Of a stretch of DNA of 64,000 nt, positions 1-11,079 are shown in pieces; within the stretch, counting starts at the first letter, position 1; every line of letters starts with the position of its first letter. Source of the DNA: Amoebophrya sp. A120. Its lineage: Eukaryota > Sar > Dinophyceae > Syndiniales > Amoebophryaceae. Location of the stretch: positions 519,309 to 583,308 of the forward strand of contig CAJINV010000015.1 of NCBI GenBank assembly GCA_905178155.1, written 5' to 3'. The notes under the pieces were generated by a model. It had not been told where the DNA came from. It saw only the letters and a list, made by a program, of their open reading frames with translations, and searched no databases. Both the position numbers and the translations under genes were made by a program.

Positions 1-153
1 CGAACGAGGACGAAACATGGTGTCAAATCATACAGGAGTAGTAAGTAATCAGTTGCTCGTCGGTTCTCGTTCTTGTGCAGCCGACACTTGTACTACTACA
101 TGCACTATGACTATGACAAACTGCACCACCACTGCAGCTCCATATTTTACTCC

Positions 154-3100
154 TTACGAATTGGTTTTCGTAATGTCCCACTCCTCAAACTTTTCGTCGC
201 TGTCTTCGGGGTGGAAGTGTGCGACGCCTCCGTCTAGACCACTCTGGTCACCGCTTATCGATGAAAAAACAACCCCATCCACATACAATTTGTCATGCAA
301 AACATACATAAAATCCCGTATCTGTCGTGCGAAAAATGGATGCGGATGGTTTTTTTTCTGTGGATACCACTGTCACTGTCAGGAGCTGCACCATCGTCGG
401 AGTCGTCACCGGAATCATCATCGTCCTCGGCCTCCTCATATGGATCGCAAAAGTATCGCACTCGAGCTAGTAGTGGAGTTGTAATGCATGGCAAATATCC
501 TACCATTTTTCTTGGTGAAGAAATTTGTCATGCGATTTTTCTCTACGTACGATACTTTTGCGATGCATACCTCACAACCAATGCAGTCCACCGCCAGATC
601 TCGCATCATCGAAATCTCCACGGCCTTGCTCGGGATTTCCAACTCCACGCAACAGCACTGCGCGTCTTTCTTATCACAGCAGAGCATGCTCTTACTTGAT
701 TGTTCATCTGCTTCACATGTTCTATCACAACTGAATCTGATGAAAAAGTGTTCTCATGATGCTTACTACGATTGCCTATCTAATGCAAGAAGGCAGCAAA
801 ATCATGCGTAAAACCAGGGCGCGACTAGTATAAACAGGTCGATTTACAATTACGAACATCACTGTCTTGCTGTGATAATCTTCGCACTCCTCGGGAGTCA
901 GTGGCTCTTTCGGATCAAAGGGTTTAAACTTCGGGAAGGTTAATATGGGAGTGTCAGGATCGAAATCGTCAAAGTTGAATTTGAAATAATTTCTGATGCA
1001 TAAACTGCAAGGCATGAAGTGCCTCTCTTGCAGGGATGGCAAGTGAGGCCGACTGTCAGCCTGTTTGGGGTCTGCGATAGAGCTGCTAAAGCAGCATGAC
1101 AAAAGACGCCCTCTGTCCCTAAACAGCATGACAAACTGGATTTAGACGGCTCCGAAATTTGTCATGCGCCGCTTAGAAATTGGGCTTCCAACTGGTATCG
1201 ATTTTACGCAAGTTATTTCAGCTTTGTCGATCTCGATTTCAATCTTGACACTCCCATAGTTAATTCGCCTGTGACCCCGTACCACGCCGAGTTCAGCTCT
1301 TCTTTGGTAAACTTCTTTCGTTTATGCGTCGCAAAAGTTGTATGTTTATCGTGCTAGAAATAAATGTAATTGCAACATGCTACAGCTAAGTTTACTTTTG
1401 CGAAGGAATGTGACTTTTGGGATGCGGATACGGATTCGGGTAGGTGGTCATGCAACTACATCAACAAGACAAAGACTGCAATTAGTACGACGACTACGCT
1501 CACACAACTTTTACAGAGGATATGGCTTTACGTAGTCGTCTTTCTTCGGGGGCGGTATGATTGGGTACGGATCAGGGGAGTCGTTCGTGATGTCCGGCAG
1601 CTCCTTGTACACGACCGCCCCTGGGTCGGGTTTTATTTATCCCACGTAAAGTCACCCTCACCACCAATTTGTCATGCGGAAACGAAATCATGTCATGCGT
1701 TGAAATGCTGCAAAGTTACTTTTTATTCTGCATTTCTTTGCTCTTTAATTATTACGCACTCGAAAGTAGTACAACAAAGGTCTGATGGTGATTTTACATT
1801 CCATACCACATTGATGGAGAGAAAAAAGTTTGTCAGAGTCACTAACTTGCAGGCTTTGCATTACAAATTTTCTTAGCATCACAAATTTTCCTTGTATTGC
1901 AGAAACACTAGGGAAATCCCTAATAAAGTTCGGCTGTGATGCATTTTTACGCATGACAAACACTTTTGTGTTGCAAAAATGCGCATGAGTGATCGTGACG
2001 AGCTATTTTTCTTTGATAATATTCGGCGGGATCGAAGGCGTGGAGGGAATCATCGGTCTTGGCGTCGCAGTATCAAATGTAAAAATGTCTAGGTCTGGAA
2101 GAGTGCAAGATTTGTCATGCCTATTTCTCATGGCACATGATGCCTGTAATGCATGACTTAGCATCGCAGACTTTTAGAGGGCTTCCTGATGCACCTTCCG
2201 CATGAGAAATGCCCTGTCCGTGTAGCACAAATTATACCCCTCTTGCTGGTCACGCAATACAAATTTTTTTAGAGTCCAAAAACAGCATGACAAGTTGCAA
2301 TCTTCCAGGGAGACCCAGACATTTTTACATTTGATACGCAGGATTCGTCGGCGTCGGAAGCCCTTCTGGTTTTTTCTCTGGCAGCCCCTGTGTATGGGAG
2401 TGTCAGAATCGAAATCGACAAAATCGAAAAACTTGTGATGCGCAAAATCGATGCCAGTTAGACCGACAGTTTGTAGTCGGCGCATGGCAAATTTCCTTCG
2501 TCCTGCAAGCGAATCTGTCATGCGGTTTAGGGCAAAAGAGCTCCCCTCTGTCATACTAGCCACCAGCCCAATTCTTGATGAAGACCCTTAGCAGGACTAC
2601 AATCTGCCTCCTTTGCGTTCTCTGCAATAGAGTCACTTTTTGTGTCGCATTTTCTGCATGACAGATTATTTCGACAACTTTGTCGATTTCGGTCCTGACG
2701 CTTCCATACTGTGGATTTTTATCCGGCAACCCTTCCGGTTCGTCGCTTTTCTCCGGTGTCGCATGCAGTGCAAAAGCATCGCACTCGTATAAATGCATTA
2801 CAAATTTACTCAGCATGAAAAATAAAATTTGTAATGCTGATCTACCTCAAGAAAAAGATTTGTATTCGCATGAATGCAATAGCAATACAAGTACGATGCT
2901 TTTGCATTTCATATGTCGCCGACGGAGAGGAAGATTCTTCCGAACTTTTTTCCTCACTGGACTTCTCTTCGGACGAGGCAGCGCTACCAGGAGATCCCGA
3001 CCCGCTCCCCGACGCAGAGGCGCTTCCCGATTCGGTTCCAGACCCGGTGTCATCTTCTTCGCTAGTACTCGACGCCGCGTCAACCTCCACATTCACCTCA

Positions 3101-6100
3101 GTCTTGTGTGTCGCCGGTGCTGGTGCTCGTCCCGCTGCGTCTTGCCGTTCTTCGAGTTGCAGAAGAGACTCGGCATGTTGTTGACCCCCACCAGTACCTT
3201 CTGTCCACCCGAAATCGCCGTTGTCCCCTTCCCAGAGTTCCAGGAAGGGGTTGGGGTTGAGACTGGTCATCTGCGCGGGTCGTTGTGAATGAGCGCCATC
3301 GAAGTTGTTGTTTCCCGTAGTTGTGTTCGCGACAAGAAAGCCGCTCGCACTAGTACTCCCTATCTCGTCGTCCATGCCTTCGTCCCCTAGGATATGACAA
3401 GAAAAAGTGTTAACGTTAACGGTTTTCACAGATTGCAGGCATGCATCACAAATGTAGTCCAATATGCATGCTATGCATGACAAATTATAACATGTTTTGT
3501 GATGCGTTTCTGCAACACAAATTCCGTTCACGTTAACACTTTTTCCTCTGATATAGGAATTCGGCTAACGGAACCGCCCGAATCGTACTGGCGGTAAAGT
3601 TATGCATTGCAAAAGTATCATAATAGTATAAATCGCAATACAAATTTTTTCAGAAGGAAAAATCGAATTTGTAATGCTGATTTCGGTAAGAAATAAGACT
3701 TGTCATGCATAATTGCAATTAGTACGAGTACGATACTTTTGCACATGATAAAAGTCGTTCTTCGGTAGTAACTCCTTGGATTCAACATCTCGGGTGAAGC
3801 TAGTTTCTAGGAAAGAAGAGGCGGGAGTTGATGTTGGTACTGGATTTAGTGAGGAATGATCTAAATCATGAAGACCATGTTTGTCGTTGTCCGCAGGGGC
3901 AGCATTATCGTGAGCTATCGCATTGCCAGCGTCGTTTGTTAAGCTGGAAGTGGACAGTGAGGTTGATTTTTCTTTTCGTCCTGCGGGCAGTGCTTCTGCT
4001 TTTGGTTCTTCTTTCTGTTTCTGTTGATCTTGATCCTGCGTAGCAGTAGCAGAGGTGATTATATCAGCAGCGGAGTTCATCTGCTTGATCCCGCCACGAA
4101 GGTTCGTTTTTCCCACAACCTGTAATTTATTTTCCGATGCTCCTGCTTCCAAAGCGGATGCCGGCTGTGGATTGTTATTCAAGGCGCCTGAAGTGCTGGT
4201 GGACGAGGAAAGAACACTGCTCATTTCATCCGATGAGCTAGTGGTTTTCTGCATCTTGCCCGCGCCGCGAAGATTTCCACGCTTCTGCCTTCTGTTCTCC
4301 GTAGTTTTGACACCATTTTGCGCGGCAGGAGCATCATTATCAGCAACTCCACTTATTGCTGTTGTTCCGTGGTCTTTATGGATTGCAAAAGTGTCTGGGT
4401 CTGGAGGAATGCAGGAGTTTGTCATGCAGATTTTGCATGACCCATGAGGTCTGTGATGCATGCCCTAGCATCAGAGATTTTCCGAGGGCATTCTGATGCT
4501 CATACCGCATGCGCAGTGCCCTCCTTGCGTAGCACAAAACGCACCTCTTTTGCTGCTCATGCAATATAGATTTTTTTAGAATCCAAAATCAGCATGACAA
4601 GTTGGATTCTTCCAGACCCAGACATTTTTACAGTTGATAGTCTTGCAGCTTGTGCCTATTTTTCCTTTTCAATTCCGCAAACGAAGCATCGGGATCGTCC
4701 TCCTCCTCACCACTCGCACTACCTGACGCAGCGGCACCATCCTCGCCCGAGCCTCCTGCAGATCCGGCCGCACTTATTCTGAGTAAAAACGTACACACAC
4801 CAGAGTTGTAATGCAAATCTGCATGCTGAAAATGTTTCTCATGCGGAGCTCCATGAGAAGCATTTTCTAGTCGTGTTTTGCAATTTGTCATGCTCCAATC
4901 AGCATGGTATGCTAGATCTGTAATGCTGCTGAGCTAGCTCAAACAGCACTACACTACGAATCCAAATTTGTCATGCAAAACAGCCAAAGCTTGTGGATTT
5001 GTCTAGCCGATTCCCCATCTTGACTCTGGTGTGGGTACGTTTTTACTCAGGCTAGCACTGTCATTTTCATCATCTTCAGCGGATTCTTTGTCTTGCTTCT
5101 TGCCCGCCGTTGCGTCTTTTCCCTTCTCCTTTTCCTTCGGTGCGTGTTATGAGACTGCACAACTCCCCCTCCCCCTCATTTGTAATGCAAAATACCAAAT
5201 TCACACCCTGTTCGTAGGCACTGTTAGCATGACAAATTTTGGAACCTTAGAAAATGGTACTACTATCCGCATGCAGATTTGTCATGCGAAAGCCTCTTTT
5301 CTGCTGTTGCTTGTGTTGCTGTTCATGCAATACAAATGAGGGGAAGGGGTAGTTGTGCACTCTCATACCTGCCACGGTTTCCTCCCGTTGTCCAATTTTA
5401 TCATCTGCGCGCGCCAAGCGTATTTCCCCCCAGGGAGGAAGAGCCAGGAGAGACGGCACATGAAGTCGTCCGTTTCGGTGTCGAGGTAGGCGTGTATCAT
5501 GCGGCCTGTGCAAACGGGTTCTTCGCCGTGAAACGGGTCGAAGTCGTCGTCAGAATCCGGGTCCAGGTTGATATCGCTGTCAGCACCATCTCCATCACTG
5601 TCGCTGTCCTTTTTTCCTGTTTTGGTTTTCTGCAGCGCACTACTCGAAGAGGATGCTGTTGAGGAAGCGCCAACAATACTAGGTTGTGTACTTTTGTGCT
5701 TCTTGATGTTCGCCCGTTTCAACTTTCGTGGCCGACGCTTCTTCGACGTCCAAGAAGACTTCCTTCCTGAAGATGTTGTTGTACTAGCAGTAGATAGAGC
5801 AGACAAAGCTTTTTCAACAGAAGCTGCTGTTTTCGACGTCAAACCTGAAGATGTACTCGTCGTTGCTTTGTCCTCCTCTTGTCCAACCTGAAGTGCAGAG
5901 CCAGACTTTGGCGCAGAAGATATTAAAGTCGCTTGTTGTACTAGTTCAGGCACTGCTCCTGCACTACTTGCAGTTCCAGGAACTTTTTCTTCCTCTACTA
6001 CTGCCTCATGTGCCTGTGCTTCTGATTCTGTCTGCAGGAAAGAGCTCGCGGCCTGTGACTCGCTGTTTGGAATTGTCGTCGGTGATGAACCTGTACCACT

Positions 6101-9100
6101 GGTGGGCTCCACCACTCCTGTATCTACCCCGCTGCCTCCGTCAGCTGCTGCTGCAGCTACCACCTCGTCCTGCGCAGGTCCGTCTACTACCGTGTTCTCT
6201 ACTGCCGCACTCCGCTTTAAACTTGCAGCCGCTCCGCGCAGGTTGGACGTCTTTGTTTTCAGTTTTGCTACTGAAGTAGAAGCCCCGTCCTCACTTGGTT
6301 TTTCTCCGCGCTCCGCCCACCACCGTTGCTTATTTTTCCCAAAAATCCGTCTACTCAACATTTTCCCGAACCGCCTCGCTTTGGTTTTTATCCGCTCGAT
6401 ATCAACTGTAAAAATGTCTGCGTCTGGAAAAGTGCAACTTGTCATGCTAAATCTGAATCATACAAAAATCTGTGTTGCATGATTACCAATAAAGCTGCTC
6501 ACTTTTGAGAAGGCCGAGAGGCAGTTCCTCATGCGGAAAAGGCATGGTAAAGATCTCACAGAATCTGTGACGCTACGGCATGCATCACAGACCTCACACG
6601 TCATGCAAAACCTGCATCACAAGTCTGGCATTCTTCCAGACCCAGACATTTTTGCAATCCATACTCGAGAAACGAAGAGGAAGAAGCAGAACTGGTGCTT
6701 GCCGCAGCAGCTTTTTTGCCAGAAGTTTTGCTGTCGCTGTCTTCGTCGTCGTCACTGGCTGAACTGCCAGAGTCTTCGCCAGATCCTGAACCGGAATCAA
6801 TATCATCGTCACCACTGTCGCCTCCCGAGTCCTCTGCCTTCTTGCCGGCAGCCGCAGGGGCCTGTTTCTTCGACGAAGCAGAGTCCTCACTGTCGCCCGA
6901 GGCAGCGGCATCCGAGTCCTCTGGCGCCTTCTTGCCGGCAGCCGCAGGGGCCTGTTTGTTTTTTGACGCAGCCGAGGAAGATGTTGCACTTGCGGCGTTT
7001 TGTCTTGTCGTCGCAGCAGAAGGAGCAGTTTTATCGGCATCATCTGATCCTTCATCTCCGCTGTTGTCAGCCGCTTCGTCGCTAGAACGTTTGTCACCAT
7101 CTTCCCCGTCATCACTATCGTCCTCGTCATCTTCTGCCCCCGCTGCTGCCTTCCCCTTATTTCCACCCTCGCCAGAAGTCTTTCCCGGCAGTTTGGGACA
7201 CGTGCCTTTTCGGTACTCTCCCTTCAAAAACACCTTTTTGTAGGGGTACTTCCTTTCGCTGTCCCGAAAAATTTATGCACTGCAAAAGTATTGCAATCAT
7301 GCATTACAAATTTCATTTGTTAAGCCAAATCCGCATTTCTCTCATGCTGAGGAAGTTTGTAATGCATTTGTACGAGTACGATACTTTTGCAGTGCATAAA
7401 ATTTCACGAATCGCCGCTGTGGTGTTCATATGCATTGCAAAATCATCGTACTAGTAGGAACTTCTGCATGACAAATTTTTGTAAGAGGAAAAGTGCAATT
7501 TGTCATGTTGTTTTACCTTCGGAAGAAGATCTGTCATGCGTATTTGCAATTAATACGAGTACGATAAGTACTTTTGCACAGGATAGTTCACTTTTACCAG
7601 GGTGTTTGGTTTTCGGATTTCCCATATGCCGCACCCCTTCTGCACGGCTTCGATGGCGGTCAAAGCGACGTAGTCGGGCGGGGGCGGGGGCGGGGGAGGG
7701 AACAATAGCGCGTTCAGGCTCATGAACACCCACTTGAAAAAAGTCCAGATGAAGTTCAGATACCCCTTGTAGCCCAGCCAGACCACGCCGGAAAGCAGGG
7801 CGATTACTAGGAGAAGGAGGAAGAGCTGCATGCACAGGTGGCCGCAGGACAGGCAGTATCCACAGTAAATTTCCCACACACGTACAGACGCGGTTTCTGC
7901 ATGACAAAATTTCGATTCATCCTATTCAGCATGAGAAGCGTCATGGTTCAAGTTGGCGAAATTTGTGATGCATGTTGCAGCACGTCGCGTAGAGGAAATT
8001 TGTATTGCATACGCAGCAGGGCAAAAGCGTGTTGTCCTTGAAGTTTTCCCACCAGGCGAGGCATTGTTCGAAACAGCCCGGGCCTAAGTCCTCTTCTGGT
8101 TCCTCTTCAATCTCGACTATTTCATCCGGTTCCTCTTCGTCGAATTCGTGCTCTAGTGCTTGCCGTGCTCCGAAATCCGCTTTTCCCGAGGCTTTTTTCC
8201 CATATCCCCCCTTGTCGCCCTTGGTGAAAATCTCGGAGTAAATCTATCCTATGTAAAAACGTCCCCACCCCACAGTCAAGATGGGAAATCTGCAAGACAA
8301 ATCAACCAGCTTTGGCTGCTGCGCATGACAAGTTTTGACTCGTAATGTAATCCTGTTTAGCTACCTCCAGCAGCAACACAGATCTAGCATATCGTGCTTC
8401 TTCGAGCATCACAAGTTCCAAAACACGACTAGAAAATGCTTCGCATGGGGCTCCGCATCATCATCATGTAGTGGACACCCGCTCCCAGCGCCACAGGTCA
8501 AGGATCCCCTCCCCGGGGGGTGGGCGAGGAAGCACTTTCGGCGACCTCATCATACAAAAGCCGAGCGCTACCACGGCAAGTCGCCCCAAGAAAAGTGCCA
8601 ACCAGTCGGGAGCTACCCACCACACCTGATCGGTACAGCCCGGCCAGCAAGCCGAGCGCGACGGTCCAACATACAGAATGATCCAGGACCCGACCCATTT
8701 TACGCCCTACGTTTTTGTTCTCACGGAAGAGACGACGTACCCCTTTGGGTGAAGGGGCGAGACTCTCCCCTAAGCCGCAGCCCCGCCCAGACAGGGGAGG
8801 CTGGACCGTTTGCGCCTTACCTGCGGCACGGACGAAAAAGGCAAGCGAGCGGGCCACAGTTGTCAAACCATAGACCAGTTGTTTGGCACTGCTGACTGGC
8901 AACCCACCTGGGGCACAGCGACAACTTAAAGGCTTAATTTGTGCGTGGCGGCCGTAGTGACTCAGCTTGACCCTCCGCATGAGAAACATCTTCACCCTGC
9001 GGATTTGCATGACAACTATGGGGCGGGGATGTTTTTACGTAGGATAAAACCGGACCGGTTGACGCCGGAATTGGGTCCTCCCACTGCATGGGATCCTGCC

Positions 9101-9368
9101 AGGGGTCGGGCTCCGGCCAGGCGGTCCAGTTTTCCTCCGGCCAGCTTTCCTCCGGCCAGCTTTCTTCCTGCCACGACTGCTGTTGTTGTCCGTAGTTCGA
9201 CGAAGCCGCACCGGGTACTACAACGGGGGCCGGCGGCGGCTGTGGCTTTGCTTTGGGTTTCGGCGGTTTCGGTGGGGGTCTTTTGTTCATGATGGTCACT
9301 TCGTCCACCTGGAAACCCTGGATGTAAGCCACACGGGAGAGATACCTTAGCAGGATTTTTCTTTGCAT
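154..9368 (-). CDS. Long low-complexity membrane-anchored protein, 21 exons
   Basis: I do not recognise this family. Joining exons across 20 introners gives one frame of about 1,490 codons from the ATG at 9368 to a TAA at 154-156; a second in-frame Met lies at 9287. The N-terminus is Pro-rich with a SWPEE repeat. Next comes an acidic stretch, a Cys-rich hydrophobic segment (MQLFLLLLVIALLSGVVWLG, about 7760-7820) followed by a second hydrophobic stretch and an eight-Pro run, then a long Ser/Glu/Asp/Lys-rich tail with recurrent NLRG and SSFL(E/Q) motifs and an acidic C-terminus. One or two membrane passes with a long disordered cytoplasmic or lumenal region is my inference. It starts 70 bp after the stop of the upstream gene. 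Joins around 1259-2018, including a 4-base exon, are uncertain. Confidence 0.6.
256..366. mobile_element. Introner, family F
   Basis: TIRs TATCGATGAAAAAACAACC and TATCCACAGAAAAAAAACC (opposite strand). Flanking repeats CCGCT/CCACT. Contains ATTTGTCATGCAAAAC. It splits the acidic C-terminal exons of the 154-9368 gene. Confidence 0.75.
439..569. mobile_element. Introner, family A
   Basis: TIRs TATGGATCGCAAAAGTATCG and TATGCATCGCAAAAGTATCG. TSD CCTCA. Removal joins ...CIGCE to EAEDD in frame. Confidence 0.85.
672..877. mobile_element. Introner, family M (atypical)
   Basis: Short TIR TATCACAGCA(A/G) at both ends. The interior lacks most of the usual TTTGTNATGC words. Removal joins ...EECED to KKDAQ in frame. 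Possibly a degraded or composite copy. Confidence 0.55.
944..1258. mobile_element. Introner, family E
   Basis: TIR TATGGGAGTGTCA(G/A)GAT at both ends; TSD GTTAA is exact. Removal joins ...GEL to TFPKF. Confidence 0.85.
1323..1522. mobile_element. Introner, divergent family A
   Basis: Ends TATGCGTCGCAAAAGTTGTA and, on the other strand, TATCCTCTGTAAAAGTTGTG. No clear TSD seen. Flanked by exons reading PKKDDY and KRKKFTKEEL. Confidence 0.6.
1638..1805. mobile_element. Introner, family L
   Basis: TIRs TATCCCACGTAAAGTCACC and TATGGAATGTAAAATCACC. Only copy of this family seen. It abuts the next introner, leaving about 4 bases of exon between them, so the exact join is unresolved. Confidence 0.6.
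1810..2018. mobile_element. Introner, family I
   Basis: Ends ATTGATGGAGAGAAAAAAGT and TATCAAAGAAAAATAGCTCG. Same family as 36108-36313. Boundary on the left uncertain by a few bases. Confidence 0.6.
2071..2336. mobile_element. Introner, family B
   Basis: TIR TATCAAATGTAAAAATGTCT at both ends; TSD CGCAG exact. Removal joins PTNPA to TPRPM in frame. Confidence 0.9.
2393..2708. mobile_element. Introner, family E
   Basis: TIRs TATGGGAGTGTCAGAATCG and TATGGAAGCGTCAGGACCG; TSD CTGTG exact. Removal joins DKNPQ to GLPEK. Confidence 0.9.
2762..2913. mobile_element. Introner, family A
   Basis: Ends CATGCAGTGCAAAAGCATCG and TATGAAATGCAAAAGCATCG; TSD TGTCG exact. Removal joins SPSAT to PEKSD. Confidence 0.85.
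3393..3555. mobile_element. Introner, family D
   Basis: Both ends carry the palindrome-rich GTGTTAACGTTAACG TIR; TSD AGGA. Removal joins LAEF to LGDEG. Confidence 0.8.
3601..3750. mobile_element. Introner, family A
   Basis: TIRs TATGCATTGCAAAAGTATC and TATCATGTGCAAAAGTATC; TSD AAAGT exact. Removal joins PKNDF to TASTI. Confidence 0.9.
4377..4639. mobile_element. Introner, family B
   Basis: TIRs TATGGATTGCAAAAGTGTCT and TATCAACTGTAAAAATGTCT; TSD GTCTT exact. Removal joins KLQD to HGTTA. Confidence 0.9.
4775..5054. mobile_element. Introner, family C
   Basis: TIRs TATTCTGAGTAAAAACGTAC and TAGCCTGAGTAAAAACGTAC; TSD GCACT exact. Removal joins ENDSA to AGSAG. Confidence 0.9.
5148..5367. mobile_element. 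Introner, family G
   Basis: TIR TATGAGA(C/G)TGCACAACT at both ends; flanks CGTG/CCTG. Removal joins RKPWQ to APKEK in frame. Confidence 0.85.
6400..6663. mobile_element. Introner, family B
   Basis: TIRs TATCAACTGTAAAAATGTCT and TATGGATTGCAAAAATGTCT; TSD CTCGA exact. Removal joins SSFLE to RIKTK. Confidence 0.9.
7274..7398. mobile_element. Introner, family A
   Basis: Same tip TATGCACTGCAAAAGTAT at both ends, so nearly a perfect palindrome at the termini; TSD AAATT. The next introner is only 30 bp away. Confidence 0.85.
7429..7585. mobile_element. Introner, family A
   Basis: TIRs TATGCATTGCAAAATCATCG and TATCCTGTGCAAAAGTACTT; TSD GTTCA exact. Removal joins TLVKVN to TTAAI. Confidence 0.9.
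7857..8011. mobile_element. Introner, family H
   Basis: Ends TATCCACAGTAAATTTCCCA and TATGCAATACAAATTTCCTC; TSD GCAG. Removal joins TLLPCC to LSCGH. Confidence 0.85.
8245..9046. mobile_element. Introner, family C, carrying a large insert
   Basis: Outer TIRs TATCCTATGTAAAAACGTCC and TATCCTACGTAAAAACATCC; flanks AAATC/AAACC. Three times longer than other family C copies because about 480 GC-rich bases (roughly 8470-8960) interrupt it. Removal joins STGPV to YSEIF. Confidence 0.8.
8470..8960. repeat. GC-rich insert inside an introner
   Basis: Family C copies at 10556-10847 and 36636-36920 run straight through the point where this DNA sits. Composition changes abruptly to GC-rich, the usual TTTGTNATGC words stop, and the minus strand has an open frame through the whole insert (8498-9010, 170 codons with flanks). 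I recognise neither a protein domain nor a known RNA. Edges are approximate and no TSD was identified. Confidence 0.5.
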
Positions 9369-9437
9369 AATGGTTTAGTTGTTCGTGTTCGATGAGACAA
9401 TTTTTACAGAAAGTTAGACTTAGAGCTCGAGAAAAAT

Positions 9438-11079
9438 CTAGCAAGCAGTTGTACACAACAAATGATGAACAAATGCAGTCGAAATATCTATGTAGTACTC
9501 CTGCACTAGTTCGTCCATCCACGCTTTGTCACCCGACTCTTCTATCACAGGAAAAAGTGTTAACAACGGAATTTGTGATGCAGTAATGCATCACAAAACG
9601 TGCAGAAATTTGTCATGCATAGAATGCATGCTAGGCAAGATTTGTGATGCATATTTGCAATCTATGAAAACCGTTAACGTTAACACTTTTTTGTTTGATA
9701 TCTTCGTCCACCATAACGTACACCTGCAACCTATGGAAGCGTCAGGATTGAAATCGTCAAAGTTGAAATAATTTCTCATGCAGGAATTGCAACGCATGAA
9801 GTGCCTCTCTTGCAGGGATGGCAAGTGAGGCCGACTGTAAGCCTGTTTGGGGTCGGCAATTATAGAGCTGCTAAAATAGCATGACAAAAGACGCCGTCTG
9901 TCTCTGAACAGCATGACAAACTGGATTTAGACGGTGCCGAGATTTGTCATGCGCTGCTTAGAAATTGGGCTTTTGACTCGCCATCCATTTAATGCATCGC
10001 AAACTATTTCAACTTTGACAATTCCATTCCTGACAGTTTCATACAACCCTTGCTGCGCGTTCATGCGCGAGTGCGGGTCCTTTTTCACCCCGGGCTATGC
10101 ATTACAAAAGTATCCTATCGCACTAGTATAAACTGCATTACAAATTTCCTTAGCATGTGAAATGGACTTTGTCATGCTGTTTTAGCTTATGCTTCGGAAG
10201 GCGATTTGTCATGCATAATTGCGATTACTACGAGTACGATACTTTTGCACAGGATACGGGCTCGACGAGCGTGATGTTGAAAAACAGTATCCAAGAAAAA
10301 AAGCATTGTAGGTGTAACTTTTTTGCAGGAACAGCATTACAAATGCCGTGTCTGGCATGACAGCAGAAACTTGTCATGCGCAGATCGTATGTGAGGACAT
10401 GAGACTAGCGTAGCCTGTAAGCCATACTCAGCATGACAAGTGTCCCTTCCTTGCGTCGTCTGCAACACAACTTTACTATACACGCTACAATCTTTTTTCG
10501 TTGCATAAATAGCGTCAGATCGATCCCGTCATCCAGCTCATCCACCTCCGCCTCATATCCTATGGAAAAACGTCCCCACCCGCCCATAGTCAATCTGCTA
10601 CACAAATCCACAAGCTTTGGCTGTCGAGCATGACAAGTTCTGGCTCGTAGTGTAATTATCCTGTTTAGCTAGTTGTGCAACCGCATGACAAATTGATGAC
10701 TATCTTATCCTGATTCTAGCATGACAAACTCCCAGATAGCATGAGAGTAGAATGGCATCTCTCATTCGGCTGCGCATGAGAGACATGTTTGGGCTTGCGG
10801 ATCTACAGGACAACTATCGGGAGGTGGGGACGTTTTTACATATGATACCTCGCCCTCGATCCCAATCACCTCCAACGCGTAATCAAACGCTTCCGCGACC
10901 TGCGCCGTGGTAACCACATCTTCTTCCGTGTACTGCAGGATGGTGAGTTTGTAACCGGGATGGGCCGCCGCGGCCGCGCTCGCAACGTCATCGCGATTTC
11001 CCGCCCAGTGTTCCTCTTTCACGGTGCCCTTCTTGTCCGTGGGGTGCACCACGTTGTGCCGCACGTTGGGGTGACTCAT
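9438..11079 (-). CDS. Small unknown acidic protein, 6 exons
   Basis: Joining six exons gives about 158 codons from ATG 11079 to TAG 9438-9440. The protein begins MSHPNVRHNVVHPTDKKGT, continues with a compact-looking region (YKLTILQYTEED, then AEAFDYALEVIGIEGEAEVD) and ends in a hydrophobic or amphipathic tail (EYYIDISTAFVHHLLC). Every join keeps frame across five introners from five different families (D, E, A, P, C), which is strong support that the gene is real. No domain recognised; no signal peptide seen. It lies 70 bp upstream of the next gene on the same strand. Confidence 0.65.
9543..9700. mobile_element. Introner, family D
   Basis: TIRs TATCACAGGAAAAAGTGTTA and TATCAAACAAAAAAGTGTTA; TSD TCTTC exact. 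Removal joins MVDED to ESGDK. Confidence 0.9.
9732..10043. mobile_element. Introner, family E
   Basis: TIRs TATGGAAGCGTCAGGATTG and TATGAAACTGTCAGGAATG; TSD CAACC exact. Removal joins NAQQG to LQVYV. Confidence 0.9.
10096..10256. mobile_element. Introner, family A
   Basis: Ends TATGCATTACAAAAGTATCC and TATCCTGTGCAAAAGTATCG; TSD CGGGC exact. Removal joins LVEPG to VKKDP. Confidence 0.9.
10288..10507. mobile_element. Introner, family P
   Basis: Ends TATCCAAGAAAAAAAGCATT and TATGCAACGAAAAAAGATTG; flanks AACAG/AATAG. Removal joins DLTLF to FNITL. Only copy of this family seen. Confidence 0.75.
10556..10847. mobile_element. Introner, family C
   Basis: TIRs TATCCTATGGAAAAACGTCC and TATCATATGTAAAAACGTCC; flanks CCTCA/CCTCG. 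Removal joins GIEGE to AEVDE. Confidence 0.85.

Noticed and set aside
295-699. Plus-strand ORFs over introners (also at 2680, 6531, 26382, 41675 and others)
   Set aside because: They translate introner TIRs or the complement of acidic and Ser-rich exons. The recurring peptides VMQNLHDKS and DPDIFAIH are introner sequence, not protein domains.
5363-6445. Single-exon 360-codon gene
   Set aside because: It is one internal exon of the 154-9368 gene; both ends of the ORF run into introner sequence (TIR translations such as CTFPDADIFTVD).
7669-7700. G-rich GGGGGCGGGGGCGGGGG as a G-quadruplex regulatory site
   Set aside because: It is the complement of eight consecutive Pro codons in a continuous exon, which explains it without a regulatory role.
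9600-9690. CRISPR-like array of short repeated words (ATGCATAGCATGCAT and GCATGACAAA)
   Set aside because: Repeats are irregularly spaced, belong to introner interiors, and the gene structure is eukaryotic.
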